A DNA stretch of 64,000 nt from Thereva unica (Eukaryota; Arthropoda; Insecta; Diptera; Therevidae): the NCBI GenBank assembly GCA_949987705.1, contig OX465283.1:94537813-94601812 (forward strand), in the 5' to 3' direction. The translations under genes and the position numbers were made by a program. Shown here in pieces: positions 1 through 10,297 of this stretch (position 1 is the stretch's first letter; the number at the start of each line of letters is the position of its first letter). The notes beneath the pieces were generated by a model. The model worked only from the letters and a program-made list of their open reading frames with translations, had not been told where the DNA came from and ran no database searches.

Positions 1-1709
1 TTTGATACCCATTTCAAAGGGCCGCGGAGCACAATTTCAAAAATCGGGCGCCATTTTGGAACCGCCATCTTGATATTTTTACAAAATGGCCAGATTGCAT
101 TGTTAACCAAACTAAACGTGTATGCAAAATTTCAGCTCTATCCGAAACCGGGAAGTGGGTCAAATTTAACTTCCAAGATTTGACGACAAACATTGTGAGT
201 AAAATAAAAGCGGGCGCCATTTTGGAACCGCTATCTTGATATTTTTACAAAATGGCCAGATTGCATTGTCATCCAAACTAAACGTGTATGCAAAATTTCA
301 GCTCTATCCTAAACCGGGAAGTGGGTCAAATTTAACTTCCAAGATTTGACGACAAACAGTGCAAGCTAAATAAAAGAATTTAAAAAACATGACTGCCGTG
401 AGTACATTTTAACATTTCAGACAGCTACGAATTTTCACTAATTGAGCATTTTGTTTCATAAAAACGCACCCCACGCTTTTCTTTAAGGAATGTGTGAGAT
501 TTTTTCCATTTTGATTTAAATGTTTATATTGTTTAAAATCTTCTTATTTTTAAATTCTTTTATTTAACTTACACTGTTTGTCGTCAAATCTTGGAAGTTA
601 AATTTGACCCACTTCCCGGTTTCGGATAGAGCTGAAATTTTGCATACACGTTTAGTTTGGATGACAATGCAATCTGGCCATTTTGTAAAAATATCAAGAT
701 GGCGGTTCCAAAATGGCGCCCGATTTTTGAAATTGTGCCACTGTTTGTCGTCAAATCTTGGAAGTTAAATTTGACCCACTTCCCGGTTTCGGATAGAGCT
801 GAAATTTTGCATACACGTTTAGTTTGGATGACAATGCAATCTGGCCATTTTGTAAAAATATCAAGATGGCGGTTCCAAAATGGCGCCCGATTTTTGAAAT
901 TGTGCCACTGTTTGTCGTCAAATCTTGGAAGTTAAATTTGACCCACTTCCCGGTTTCGGATAGAGCTGAAATTTTGCATACACGTTTAGTTTGGATGACA
1001 ATGCAATCTGGCCATTTTGTAAAAATATCAAGATGGCGGTTCCAAAATGGCGCCCGATTTTTGAAATTGTGCTCCGCGGCCCTCTGATATGGGTATCAAA
1101 TGAAAGGATATGACAGGTAGAACACAATAAGCTATGTGGCGTCATTCCAAATTCAAAATGGCGGCCAACACTTACACTGTTTGTCGTCAAATCTTGGAAG
1201 TTAAATTTGACCCACTTCCCGGTTTCGGATAGAGCTGAAATTTTGCATACACGTTTAGTTTGGATGACAATGCAATCTGGCCATTTTGTAAAAATATCAA
1301 GATGGCGGTTCCAAAATGGCGCCCGATTTTTGAAATTGTGCTCCGCGGCCCTCTGACATGGGTATCAAATGAAAGGATATGACAGGTAGAACGCAATAAG
1401 CTATGTGGCGTCATTCCAAATTCAAAATGGCGGCCAACACTTACACTGTTTGTCGTCAAATCTTGGAAGTTAAATTTGACCCACTTCCCGGTTTCGGATA
1501 GAGCTGAAATTTTGCATACACGTTTAGTTTGGATGACAATGCAATCTGGCCATTTTGTAAAAATATCAAGATGGCGGTTCCAAAATGGGGCCCAATTTTT
1601 GAAATTGTGCTCCGCGGCCCTCTGACATGGGTATCAAATGAAAGGATATGACAGGTAGAACACAATAAGCTATGTGGCGTCATTCCAAATTCAAAATGGC
1701 GGCCAACAC
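1..1709. repeat. Palindromic satellite-like element, 167/269-bp units
   Basis: Right arm: units starting ctgtttgtcgtcaaatc begin at 574, 741, 908, 1177 and 1446. Spacing is therefore 167, 167, 269 and 269 bp. The longer units carry an extra block of about 102 bp (ctccgcggccctctgacat onward, ending ggcggccaacactta). Left arm: 1 to about 372 holds two units in the opposite orientation and starts outside the window. The spacer of about 190 bp (373-562) has no gene. Unit-to-unit identity is very high. Open frames here (for example 657-935) are by-products of the repeat. The large inverted layout fits a fold-back or hairpin element, but superfamily and ends cannot be read. Confidence 0.9.
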
Positions 1710-2043
1710 TAAATTGCGGAAAGCTTATAATAGACTAAAAAGTAGAAAATATAACCGATCAACTTCCAATTTTGCACACACTCGTAGTTCGGGTGGTTAA
1801 TGTGTATGAATGATGAGATGAATAGTTGAGTTAAGGGTGAGTTGATAATAAAGAAGCAATACACGTTACAAAAAATCACAAACAAACACAGAGATGCTGT
1901 TGTCAACTAAATTCAACTACTCAAATACTGAACTCATGTCCGTATGCATAATTTCAACTAAACCCAGGTAGCAGAGCTGAGTCGAGTTCAGTCAACCTTA
2001 ACCCAACTCGACTCCCGTTTACATGTAGTTAGACTTGGGTTCA
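1710..2043. other. Non-coding stretch
   Basis: AT-rich sequence without a convincing frame. The motif ctaaaaagtagaaaata near 1732 recurs at 2254, so this stretch is probably more of the same repeat family. Between about 1905 and 2060 there are several loose copies of a gagttcaact-like word in both orientations. Confidence 0.5.
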
Positions 2044-2254
2044 ACTTGAGTTCAACTCATCATGTATAAGTACTAAATGCAATCTGACCTTTTTGTAAAA
2101 AAATCAAAAAGACGGTTCCGAGATGGCGGCCGTTTTTGCAATTATGTTCCACCGAGCCCACGACATGGATATCAAATGAATACAGTAAACTGTGTGACGT
2201 AATTTTAAATCTAATAGAATTGCCATCATAAAATGGCGGAATACATATAATAAA
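2044..2254. repeat. Diverged copy of the 1-1709 unit
   Basis: This stretch keeps the order of landmarks of the 269-bp unit: a tgcaatctgacc segment, then tttttgtaaaaa, a gacggttcc/gatggcggcc segment, a tggatatcaaatga segment and a final aaatggcgga. It differs at many positions, so it is an older copy of the satellite-like unit. Confidence 0.7.
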
Positions 2255-2678
2255 CTAAAAAGTAGAAAATAAAATAAATGGTTAAAAAAAAATTTTTAAA
2301 AAAAATTCTTTTAATTTACTAAAAAATGTACTGAAAAGTAAAAATTAAAAAAAAATTTAAAGAAAGCGTGAAATTTCAATTTTAATGAAAAAGTTAATTA
2401 AAAGAATAGCGCATTTTTCATCAAAAATTGAAAATATAACCTTAAATCGCGTGAGATTTACATTAACCCTCAATTTTTTGCTTTGTTAATTTCAAATTCT
2501 AACAAAATTTTTTGATGAAAAATGCGCCATTCTTTTAATTAACTTTTTCATTAAAATTGAAATTTCACGCTTTCTTTAAATTTTTTTTTAATTTTTACTT
2601 TTCAGTACATTTTTTAGTAAATTAAAAGAATTTTTTTTAAAAATTTTTTTTAACCATTTATTTTTTTACCTTTTAGTC
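2255..2678. repeat. AT-rich hairpin with arms of about 170 bp
   Basis: The left arm (about 2255-2429) is the near-exact reverse complement of the right arm (about 2505-2678). The arms contain gttaattaaaagaatrgcgc and the agcgtgaaatttcaatttta block. The loop is about 75 bp (2430-2504). No frame is present. It lies directly downstream of the Helentron remnant in that element's orientation, so it may be part of its end, but that is inference. Confidence 0.85.
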
Positions 2679-2761
2679 GATTTTTTTAGTATTTATATTA
2701 ATTTTGTGTTCACAACTGATCAATATATTAAGGTAAAGAAAAGAGTTTCTTAAAAATTTTT

Positions 2762-3662
2762 TTTCTTTTTTTTATTCACGTTTGTGTTGAAGTCGCCACA
2801 AAGAAGAATTGGTACATTGGTATCAGCTTGCATGATCGGATGCACATACTGCCTGTTATGCACGTACGGAAAGAGTGCTTGGTGCAGCAATACACTAATG
2901 TTTGAGACACTTGCTCCAGGATGAATATTCACTGCGCCAAGTACAATTTTAAACGTTGTATCAGCAGTGAAGCATGTAATTTCAGCCAAGCAGACCTCGC
3001 CTGTGTTTCTGATGAGACGAGTTGTGTCCGACAATTCAACGTGGAGAACTTTGGCCGTGGATGTTGATGTTAATTTTCGATAGATTGCCACTCCACCAGC
3101 TGCGTTTGTATCAAAATCCGATTAATTATGCGGCCTGGTTATACATTCATAATTATTGATTGGAACTGGATCAAAATTGTCACGCATCCACGTTTCAGTC
3201 AATACCAAATAATCCGATCTTGGTATCACGGGATCCGTTTCAATATCGGCGAAGTGCGCAGACAAACTCTGAACATTAAGGTTTGTCACTACAGTTTGCC
3301 CAGCATTGTTACCGTCATCACAAAATTTCACTGCTTTCGAAGTGTCCACGGAGTCGAATGTGTTCGTTACGGACATCTCGCGGAGTCTGTGAGTCGTTCC
3401 CATCCCGTCCGTGTTTGAAGATAAAAGGCGCATCTTTTTCCGTGATGATGTGCAAGCCGTCTATATTCGTTACCCGACTCAGCGCCACGTACACCAACTG
3501 TTGTGGTTGCTCCGAGGAGTATTTATAAACAATAACAGTAAACGTCCCACCTTGCGACTTGTGAATGGTAATAGCACAAGCAGGAACGCAAGGAAACTGT
3601 TTTCGTTTGCATTTCACAGTTTTCGTCAGTGTAATGTTCACTATTTTCTTATACAACGGCAC
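2762..3662 (-). pseudogene. Helentron remnant: Pif1-type helicase end plus endonuclease
   Basis: Read from 3662 leftwards. The first part (3662 to about 3420) is the C-terminal end of a Pif1-family SF1 helicase as found in Helitrons. It shows a TIHKSQGGTF motif and then YVALSRVTNIDGL. After a one-base frameshift near 3420 the frame continues as a LINE-type AP endonuclease: TNLNVQSL, then LTETW, an in-frame TAA at 3122-3124, GGVAIYRKL, and LLCGDFN near 2790. Helicase followed by endonuclease on one strand is the arrangement known for Helentrons (Helitron2). The Rep domain and most of the helicase are absent. The copy is dead: one frameshift, one stop, truncated at both ends. Confidence 0.75.
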
Positions 3663-3839
3663 CCAGTTAGGAGACAGAGTGTTTGGCTTGCTTTGCCTAT
3701 TGTTGACAATTTGACGAATTTAATTTAATTAAATATTGACAATTTTAACCAAATTTTTAAGATTACTACGATCAAATTTTTAAAATTATTACGGGATAAC
3801 GGGACATAACGGGACATAACGGGACAATGAGTCATCATA
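3663..3839. other. Non-coding, with short tandem acgggacata repeat
   Basis: About 180 bp with no frame. A short array (ataacggga/acataacggga, three to four copies) lies at about 3790-3825. Confidence 0.6.
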
Positions 3840-4100
3840 AACTACATTTTTTGCAACATTTATATTCAAAAGTGGTTGATTTATAACAAAGCAAATTTTA
3901 TGATAAGGGATAATAGTAAAGGGCTGAAACTATCCCTACATCGACTGAAAATATAAAGGTTTGTAAAAAATGTTTTTTTCAACTTTATGCTTCAAATTCG
4001 GTTTAATCAGCCAAAAAACAATTATTTTCAACTACGCATAGAAAGAAGAATTTGAAAAAAGGTTGATTGCATATCTTTTTGCTCCCTTTAAAATTAATTG
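3840..4100. repeat. Diverged piece of the 46479-49399 fold-back family
   Basis: The order ggttgattta, gataagggataatagtaaaggg, ctgaaactatccct, ttatgcttcaaattcg and aattattttcaac parallels 46700-46880 in the same orientation, with many substitutions. This is an old fragment of the same dispersed family. Confidence 0.6.
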
Positions 4101-5304
4101 GCTCCCTAAAAGATTGTATGGGACGAAGTAATCAGGTAATTGGCTAGGTGGCCATAAAGGGTGCCAATACCATACTCAAGTAGACTGGCTCCCGTTCGCG
4201 AAGATAAAGCGGCTCGCGTAGGTAAAGCTTCATTGTATGTGGTTGGCGGACTGCTTGGTAAAACAATACTTGGGTTTGGAATAGTCTATGCCGATGCGGA
4301 TGCAATTATTAATGATCATGAATGTAGCGGAAGCGGAGCATGCATACAGCTGGTGACATATCCAAGCGTCCATGCGTTCAATTCGTTGATAAATAATATA
4401 GAAGTGTGTGTATTCAAATGCGACCTGACGGAATGTTCCATGAATGGAATGCATGCCACGCGAAGGTCGTACTACTTTTAACTTTTTCTGTAATGCCGCA
4501 TTCGAAATAGCACAACAAACACATGCACCTTGCATGCACTCGTTGCTTAGATTTTCGGGCTATGTGTGAAAGCCGGGACGGAAAAAACCATGCAATTTTA
4601 TGAACCTCTGAATGCAATGCATGTACGCTTGCATATGTCACCAGCTTACTTCCATGAGGCGAATGTTTAGATTTTCGTGCCTGTGGCGGTAGTATCCATG
4701 CCTGTGGCGGAAGCGTGCATAACCGTGTGGGATGCGCACTTATATGCTATACGTACTAGGTGCACCGCGTGTATGCTTTTAAGAAAATTAGCCAATAAAA
4801 ATGATTTTTACTCGGTTACTTTTAGGTTTTAATGCAAATAGGAATTCATAAATATTGATATTTTCAAATAGTATTTGTATCAAGTCCGTCAGTAGATTCG
4901 TCACTATTCTTCCTGCATCTGTCGTTGGCCTGAATTTTCTCAAGCGTACTATAGATCTGACAGACTTTCCACTATATCTATTGCATATTACTAGCCGTTG
5001 GGCACAAAAGTTTTACTTCCAAAGTGTGGTCTTAAGCACACTCATATTTTTTTGATAACGACAAATTTTGCCAGGAATTTTAACAAAAAACTGCTCAAAA
5101 TAATTTTCTAAATCAGAGTAGGCCAAATATTTGTCAGTTGAGTTACACAATGCCAAAAAGAAAATTAATCGACACAATCGACTGTAGTCGAGTCGATTGT
5201 TAATCGACACTCGCAATAGGGGCCAATAGTTAAATTATGCGAAATGTCGGCACTACTTAGGATTTCTAAATCATTAAATATCTGTTCTTCTCTTTTTCTT
5301 TCAG
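4101..5304. other. Intergenic or intronic DNA with an inverted repeat
   Basis: No supported frame. Segments near 4335-4385 and 4610-4670 are inverted copies of each other around agctggtgacatat, followed by caagcg.ccatgc. They are imperfect, and the sequence between is rich in catgc words. The region ends at the acceptor of the first ABCG exon, so part of it is probably intron. The upstream ABCG exons were not found. Confidence 0.45.
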
Positions 5305-5585
5305 GGTATATGCTTCTTTATTTAATGACTATTCAAACTATAGCACTGTTTTGTGTTCATCTAATGCCAACTATGATGATGGCAACAGTTTTTAATGTAC
5401 TAATTTCTATTGGATTGATTTCTGTGGGCGGTTACTCAGTTCATCCAAGAGATTTGTCCAAATACTGGTCATGGTCTCAATTAATATCTCCCGAAAAATG
5501 GTTACTGCCTGTTATAGTAAAAGATGAATACAGTACAGAGACTTTAATTAATTCTGCTGGATTGCAGTTATGTAGAAACAAACAG
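5305..5585 (+). CDS. ABCG-type transporter, penultimate exon
   Basis: The exon encodes the distal membrane half of an ABCG half-transporter. There is a long hydrophobic stretch (YMLLYLMTIQTIALFCVHLM, continuing through a second helix), then GGYSVHPRDLSKYWSW and LISPEKWLLPVIVKDEY. The hydrophobic helices followed by a 'W..W..lsP..w...' turn and an acidic loop are usual for the last helices and extracellular loop 3 of this family. Boundaries: a polypyrimidine tract and cag at 5302-5304 as acceptor, and cag|gtaaaa at 5585/5586 as donor. It enters in phase 1 and leaves in phase 0. Members of the family export lipids or other small hydrophobic compounds. The substrate and exact subfamily cannot be told from this piece, and nucleotide-binding exons are not in the window. 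Confidence 0.6.
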
Positions 5586-5634
5586 GTAAAATAATACTGC
5601 TTCAAAAATTGTAATAAATTAAATTTTAAATTAG

Positions 5635-5865
5635 GTTCAGCATCAAGAAATTATTGTTCAGCAACCTTGCCCGCCGCCGAATGGGACACAAATATTAGCA
5701 GATTTTTTAATGTTGCCGGAAAATCACATCCTGGAAACCAAAAATATGGAACAATCAACCGTGCTGGCTCTAATCTCAGCATCAATAATTTTATTCATTA
5801 TAACAGTTTTTATATTTATTTTAAACTGCCGCAAAATGTTTGTCACTCAAAAACAAGTGAAGTGA
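5635..5865 (+). CDS. ABCG-type transporter, terminal exon
   Basis: A 49-bp intron (5586-5634, gtaaaa...ttag) separates this from the exon ending at 5585, and the phase is kept. The exon encodes 76 residues. They begin with a hydrophilic loop holding CPPPNGTQIL (a Cys-Pro plus Asn-Gly pattern seen in the last extracellular loop of many ABCG proteins). One final transmembrane helix follows (VLALISASIILFIITVFIF), then a short basic cytosolic tail and TGA at 5863-5865. AT-rich sequence with an aattaaaaaatata stretch follows at about 5885 and could serve polyadenylation. No stop or frameshift interrupts either exon, so this looks like a live host gene rather than a remnant. Confidence 0.6.
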   Translation, partial: VQHQEIIVQQPCPPPNGTQILADFLMLPENHILETKNMEQSTVLALISASIILFIITVFIFILNCRKMFVTQKQVK

Positions 5866-5929
5866 AATTTTCTATTTTTGTATAATTAAAAAATATATAA
5901 ATATTTCTCTACTAGAATTTATTTTAACA

Positions 5930-6330
5930 AATATTCCTTATACAGGTTGTATCACCGAAGATATCGAAACGCCTAGCTGTGGATAGGTCTTGTATAGGCG
6001 AACAAACAATCGTATGGAAGGGGGGGGGGGGGGGGGAGAATCGTAACGGTTTACCCGCTAGGATGTTTTTAATTTTTTTGGTAGAGGTTTACATATTACC
6101 TTGTATTTATGTAACCCTATTAGATATTTTCAGGAATAATTGCTTTTTTGACTAAAATTTCAACTTCAACCACCATTTTATCCAAAAAATACGTAGTGAA
6201 TCAATATTTTTTTTACAAAATTGGATAGCGTGGACGATTTCCTATGAATAATGGCCGACAACTTTTACACGACGACTTTTAGTTTTGAAGTTATAAGCAG
6301 CTATTTTCGCTGTCAAATCAAAATACATTA
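5930..6330. repeat. Diverged copy of the fold-back family arm (with G-run)
   Basis: The stretch parallels 47480-47900. It shows a run of 17 G (6020-6036), then atcgtaacggttt.cccgcta, the gtaaccct block, ttcaaccacc.tttt.tcc, acaaaattgga and tttcctatgaataa, all in the same order and orientation. It is an older relative of the 46479-49399 element. Confidence 0.7.
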
Positions 6331-6469
6331 AAAGTAATTTAATAAATGCCCAGTAAAATAGCCGGAACATCTGGAGAAGTGATGGAACAGCACCGAATTC
6401 AAACATTCATCACAACTAACCCTTACATTATCTCGAAATATGAATAAATTAGGGTGGTTTTAGCCCTCC

Positions 6470-6681
6470 ACAGCACCCCCATAGATTGGAGTACGGAAAA
6501 CCTTAGTAAAATTTATATATTTCAGCTCGAAAATCGTTTCTCGGGGGTTTCGGTTTCGCCGATTACGAATCCGAGGTTCATATATGTACATGTAGGGGTG
6601 ATTTCAACCCCCTAAATCCCCCAGTGACAGAAAATATTGAAAACTTTATTATTTTGCCAAGGAAATCGTCTCTTGGGTGAG
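6470..6681. repeat. Copy of the short repeat found at 17760-18320 (inverted)
   Basis: It contains ggggtgatttcaacccccta, ccagtgacagaaaatattg and a nearby gattacgaatccgaggttcatat segment. These match, in reverse orientation, the units at 17760-18320. No frame. Confidence 0.6.
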
Positions 6682-7042
6682 TGTGGCAGTTTGCAAACTG
6701 ATTTGACCCGTTGGCAATTCAGTTGGGATAAATTAAAATCTTTCCGTTTTATGGAGGCGGGGCCTAGAGTTTGAGAAACTAGTCCCACTGTGTGTCAATG
6801 GATGAAAATTATGGATGCGATTAAGTGTGTGTGCCGAAGTGGATGCGGAATTGCCTGCAGTTGTCGAAAGAACGGAGTGTTTTGCTCACAAACGTGCAAA
6901 TTTTGTTGAGGAACAGAGTGTAACAACTGCGAAGCATCTGGGGCCAGCGAAAGGTGAAGCTGTTGAAATACCGGAACAGAAAGAAGTACAAGTGACTAAT
7001 TCTACATCGATTGTTCTTGAATATGATTCAGATTACGAATAA
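6682..7042 (+). pseudogene. Cysteine-rich CXC-like protein fragment
   Basis: From 6682 one frame reads through a Trp-rich stretch (LTRWQFSWDKL), a TGA near 6772, and then a dense cysteine block from about 6826: CVCRSGCGIACSCRKNG followed by C..TC..C, a stop, G.EC.N. Spacing C-x-C-x3-C-x3-C-x-C-x5-C-x3-C-x2-C resembles the CXC-type zinc-binding blocks at the C-terminus of uncharacterised, often transposon-linked proteins. A second frame (ending at 7042) supplies an acidic tail ending DSDYE, so at least one frameshift and two stops separate this from a working gene. Which transposon class it came from cannot be decided here. Confidence 0.45.
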
Positions 7043-8149
7043 TGCCTAAAAATTTTATTAGTTAGAAATCACAAAACTTCAAAAAATATTTTTTTTTAAC
7101 ACAATAAGCGTTTCATTTTGATAAAAAAATGTTGATTGAATAAATTATTTATCTAGATGGAAGAAAAGAATTGCAAGCACTTCTGTAACTTCTGTAGAAA
7201 ATTAATTACATAAGTAGATGTTGCAATCACGCTTACCGATAAAAAAGGCCCTACCTCTTTCTGCATGCAAATCTGTATATGTATAATGCAGCCGGAAACA
7301 TGAAATTTTCATTGAAATGTGTTTCATGTCGGCAAACTGATTTTTTTCATTTAAACCTCAGATTCTTGTTTAGCGACCCCGAAAACCAACGAGAAAAGAT
7401 TTCCATTCCTAAACCACTTCTACATTTATATGAACATTAGAATCGTGATCAGCGATTCCGAAAACCCCCGAGAAAAAATTTCCGTGGCAAAATAATAAAT
7501 GAGCCGTTTATTTTGAAAGTGGGGTAAGTCCAATTTTGAAAAAAAAAAAAAAAAAAATGAAGATAACGGTAGTTCTAGATAAAACTTAGTATGATCTTTT
7601 TATGTGTAAACACGTTATGGTCAAAATTCAGAATCCTAGTAATAAAGGAGATGGAAGTTTTAGCTCTTAACAGTGTTGAAAGTGGTGCAAGTCCATCTTA
7701 GATTGAAAATATTTTTAACCATACAGCAAAATTTAGCTCCGGTTGCTGTATGGTAAAGCAAATCTAATGGTTTAACATAAGTCTGAAATGTAGGGTGTTT
7801 TTAACTATTTAGCTTTGATATTGGTAGTCGCCAATTGTGCAATATTCCATAAATAATAATAGAGATATCTCAATATTGCGTTTCGATAATAACGCAAACA
7901 CCAGGACATTTAAGTAATCGTGGAATCAATATGAACAACTGAACTAGCCAAATTACACGGCCCATCACTCTTTCCATAAAAACTTCCAATAATTCCAATA
8001 AATCGGAAGTACCACATTAATACAAACATAACTTCGATCTCGGGATCTGAGAGAATCATGAGAATTTTTGCTGTTTTGTGCACAGCTACATAGACAATAG
8101 AATCGTTACACGAAAAAAATGCAGAGCAGTCGGTTTATCGTGTAATAAT
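7043..8149. other. Non-coding, with repeat pieces
   Basis: No convincing frame. The part around 7370-7530 (atgaaccc.., gtttattttgaaagtgggg, aagtcc) is the reverse complement of 17700-17870. A related gaaagtggtgcaagtccat block recurs at about 7677. There is a poly-A run of 18 near 7540. Confidence 0.5.
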
Positions 8150-8760
8150 ATTAGATTTAAAATGACGTCTCACAGCTTACTGTCATATACATACTTTCAT
8201 TTGATACCCATACCGAGGATGCTGTAAGGAAAAGGGTAAACTGTATTTTTGTGTTGGCCGCAATTTTGAATTTGGTGCGTCACTCCAATGACGAATGACA
8301 CAGCTAATAGTATTCTAATTGTCATATCTTTTCATTTGATACTCATATACCCGTAAAAAATGTTATCCCTCGTTTTGTGTTGGCCGCCATTTTGAATTTG
8401 GAAAGCTAATCGTAGTTTACTTGACATAAGGTTTCATTTGATACCCACATTGAGTGGATTGTAAAAAAAAGCAGTCAGCCATTTTCTGTTGACCGCCATT
8501 TCGAATTTTCAAATTTTGACCACAAATTCGTCATTTGTGCTCATAAAAACCCCCCAGTAAATAGAATCCGTACACAATTGCAAAATTCGGCCGCCATCTT
8601 GGAACCGCCATCTTGATTGTTTACAAATTCGTCAGATTGCATTGTCACGCAAACTATGCATATGGGCAAAATTAGAAGTTGATCGGTTGTATGGAAGTGG
8701 ATTCAAATCAAGTTGCAAGATTTGTTTACAAAGAACAAACAAACATATAAACGTACAAAC
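8150..8760. repeat. Degenerate copies of the 1-1709 family
   Basis: Several ttgatacccat segments each precede a tgttggccgccattttgaat segment (8200-8280, 8330-8400, 8430-8515). Then comes cgccatcttggaaccgccat with cagattgcattgtca. These are the landmarks of the first repeat in its left-arm orientation, but strongly diverged. BEL-1 inserted at the right edge. Confidence 0.7.
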
Positions 8761-8765
8761 ATACA

Positions 8766-9171
8766 TGTTTAATGTAATCGATACATTAAAAAATTGTAAC
8801 ATTAAAAAACTGTAAAAATAGTAACATAAAATAAAATTCCAGATAATATCAATCCATCATTTTATATATAAGAAAAATTTATGGAAAATAAAGTTAGTTC
8901 AGTTTTGAATCTAATCGCCAACGGAAGTCTTTTCTTTAGTTCCTTAAAATTGTGCTCACTCTGGTTGTGATCCAAGCATCGCAACCAGATCATCAACAGT
9001 CTAGGCCCAAGGTACCTAGGCTGCATCTACCAAGTTAATTAAAACATCGGTTTCCAATAAACCAGCCACCTGGTCACGCTACAAGCATGGTGATCAGCCC
9101 ATCAACAGTCAAGGTCCAAGTACCTTGATTGAGCAAAAAGAAGGAAAGGCAAAAGAGCCTTACACTAAACA
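8766..9171 (+). repeat. BEL-1 5' LTR (406 bp)
   Basis: It starts TGTTTAATGTAATCG and ends TACACTAAACA. It matches 16727-17355 almost base for base except for a segment of about 220 bp present only in the 3' copy. A likely TATA-like tatatataag lies at about 8865. Flanked on the left by ataca. Confidence 0.92.
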
Positions 9172-9173
9172 TC

Positions 9174-9190
9174 TGGTGACCCCGACGTGA
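9174..9190 (+). other. BEL-1 primer-binding site
   Basis: TGGTGACCCCGACGTGA begins two bases after the LTR. A TGG start right after the 5' LTR is where a tRNA 3' end anneals to prime minus-strand synthesis. I did not assign the tRNA. Confidence 0.75.
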
Positions 9191-9233
9191 TCGCCACTAG
9201 CGACACGTCTCAGCGAATCACAACAACATCAAG

Positions 9234-10297
9234 ATGTCGTCCCCAGCACCAATGGAACAAATGACGATGTCCCAGCTGGTGAAAGAAATCGATGGATACG
9301 CCAAGGAAATCCATCGGATCATCACCAATTACAACAAGGACCCCGCAGATCGCAAAACAACATCCTACTTCACAGAGAGGCTAGGACGTTTAAATTCGAC
9401 TTGGGCCCTATTCAAGACTATTGATCGGGAAATTCGGTCATTAGAACCACCACCGCTGGATCATCCATACTTCAGCACCAATGTCTACGACAAAACACTA
9501 AGCCTGTACACCCAGTACAGCGATTTGTTCAAGGAAAAGATTGCTGCATCCCAACGGACTGAAGGCGCAACCAATGCCCCAGGACCAGGAAGGAATATGC
9601 CCACCCTACTCGGGCCAAGCTCATCTCTAACTAGCCAGGACAACACAGGTGCCAACGTATCCTATCAAACAAAACCCAGCAAGCATGTGGATCCACCACA
9701 ACCAAAGGAAGATTCCAAGGAAGTTCCAGAGATTATCAAATTAATCCGCAGACATCGTGCTATGTGTAAAACAGTATACCGCCTCCTAAACAATTTGGAA
9801 TTAGATGCAAGTGAACCACTCTCTCGGTCTGTCTGCGAGTTAAGAATCAAAAACATTGATCATCATTGGATCCAAATTGAGGAATGCCATAACAACATAT
9901 GGGACTTGACTGATGATCCCACCATCTGGGGATATAATTTTGAGGACTACGTACAACTTGAAAGCCAGGTACATGAAGCCCAACGCCTTCTGTCAACAAA
10001 GGTCGAGGAAATGTCACCGCCGACCGTCGCAACACAAGTACCAACTACTAACTCCCACATGTTACAGTTACCAAAAATTGTTCTGCCCAGGTTTGACGGA
10101 GACTACTTAAAGTGGCGCCAATTCCACGATGTTTTCTCACAAATGGTCACAAAGTTTGAGCAACTGCCAAAAAATGTGGTACTTGAAGACCAACGTAGCT
10201 GGCGAAGCCGAGAGATTAATAAGGCACTTCATGCTATCAGATGATACTTACTTGGCAGCGTGGAAGATAACCCAAGGAACGGTATGATAACCCAAGA
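9234..10297 (+). pseudogene. gag: BEL-1 Gag (N-terminal part, two frameshifts)
   Basis: The ATG at 9234 follows a 62-bp leader. The frame runs open to 10244, but the true Gag leaves it near 10172 at a run of A. It uses another frame for about 100 bp (LKTNVAGEAERLIRH is visible from about 10183), then shifts again near 10280 into the frame of the long ORF starting at 10298. The C-terminal half shows the usual BEL Gag landmark FDGDYLKWRQFHD. Residues about 10-105 and 165-260 look like two copies of one helical module. Gag forms the particle that packages the RNA. The frameshifts would prevent a full product from this copy. Confidence 0.85.

Noticed and set aside
657..1683. Open frames of 75-92 codons on both strands in the first repeat
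   Set aside because: They repeat with the 167/269-bp units, read the same DNA in several frames and show no protein features.
4161..4535. Overlapping frames of about 100 codons on both strands
   Set aside because: They lie in an imperfect inverted repeat rich in catgc words and have no recognisable domain.
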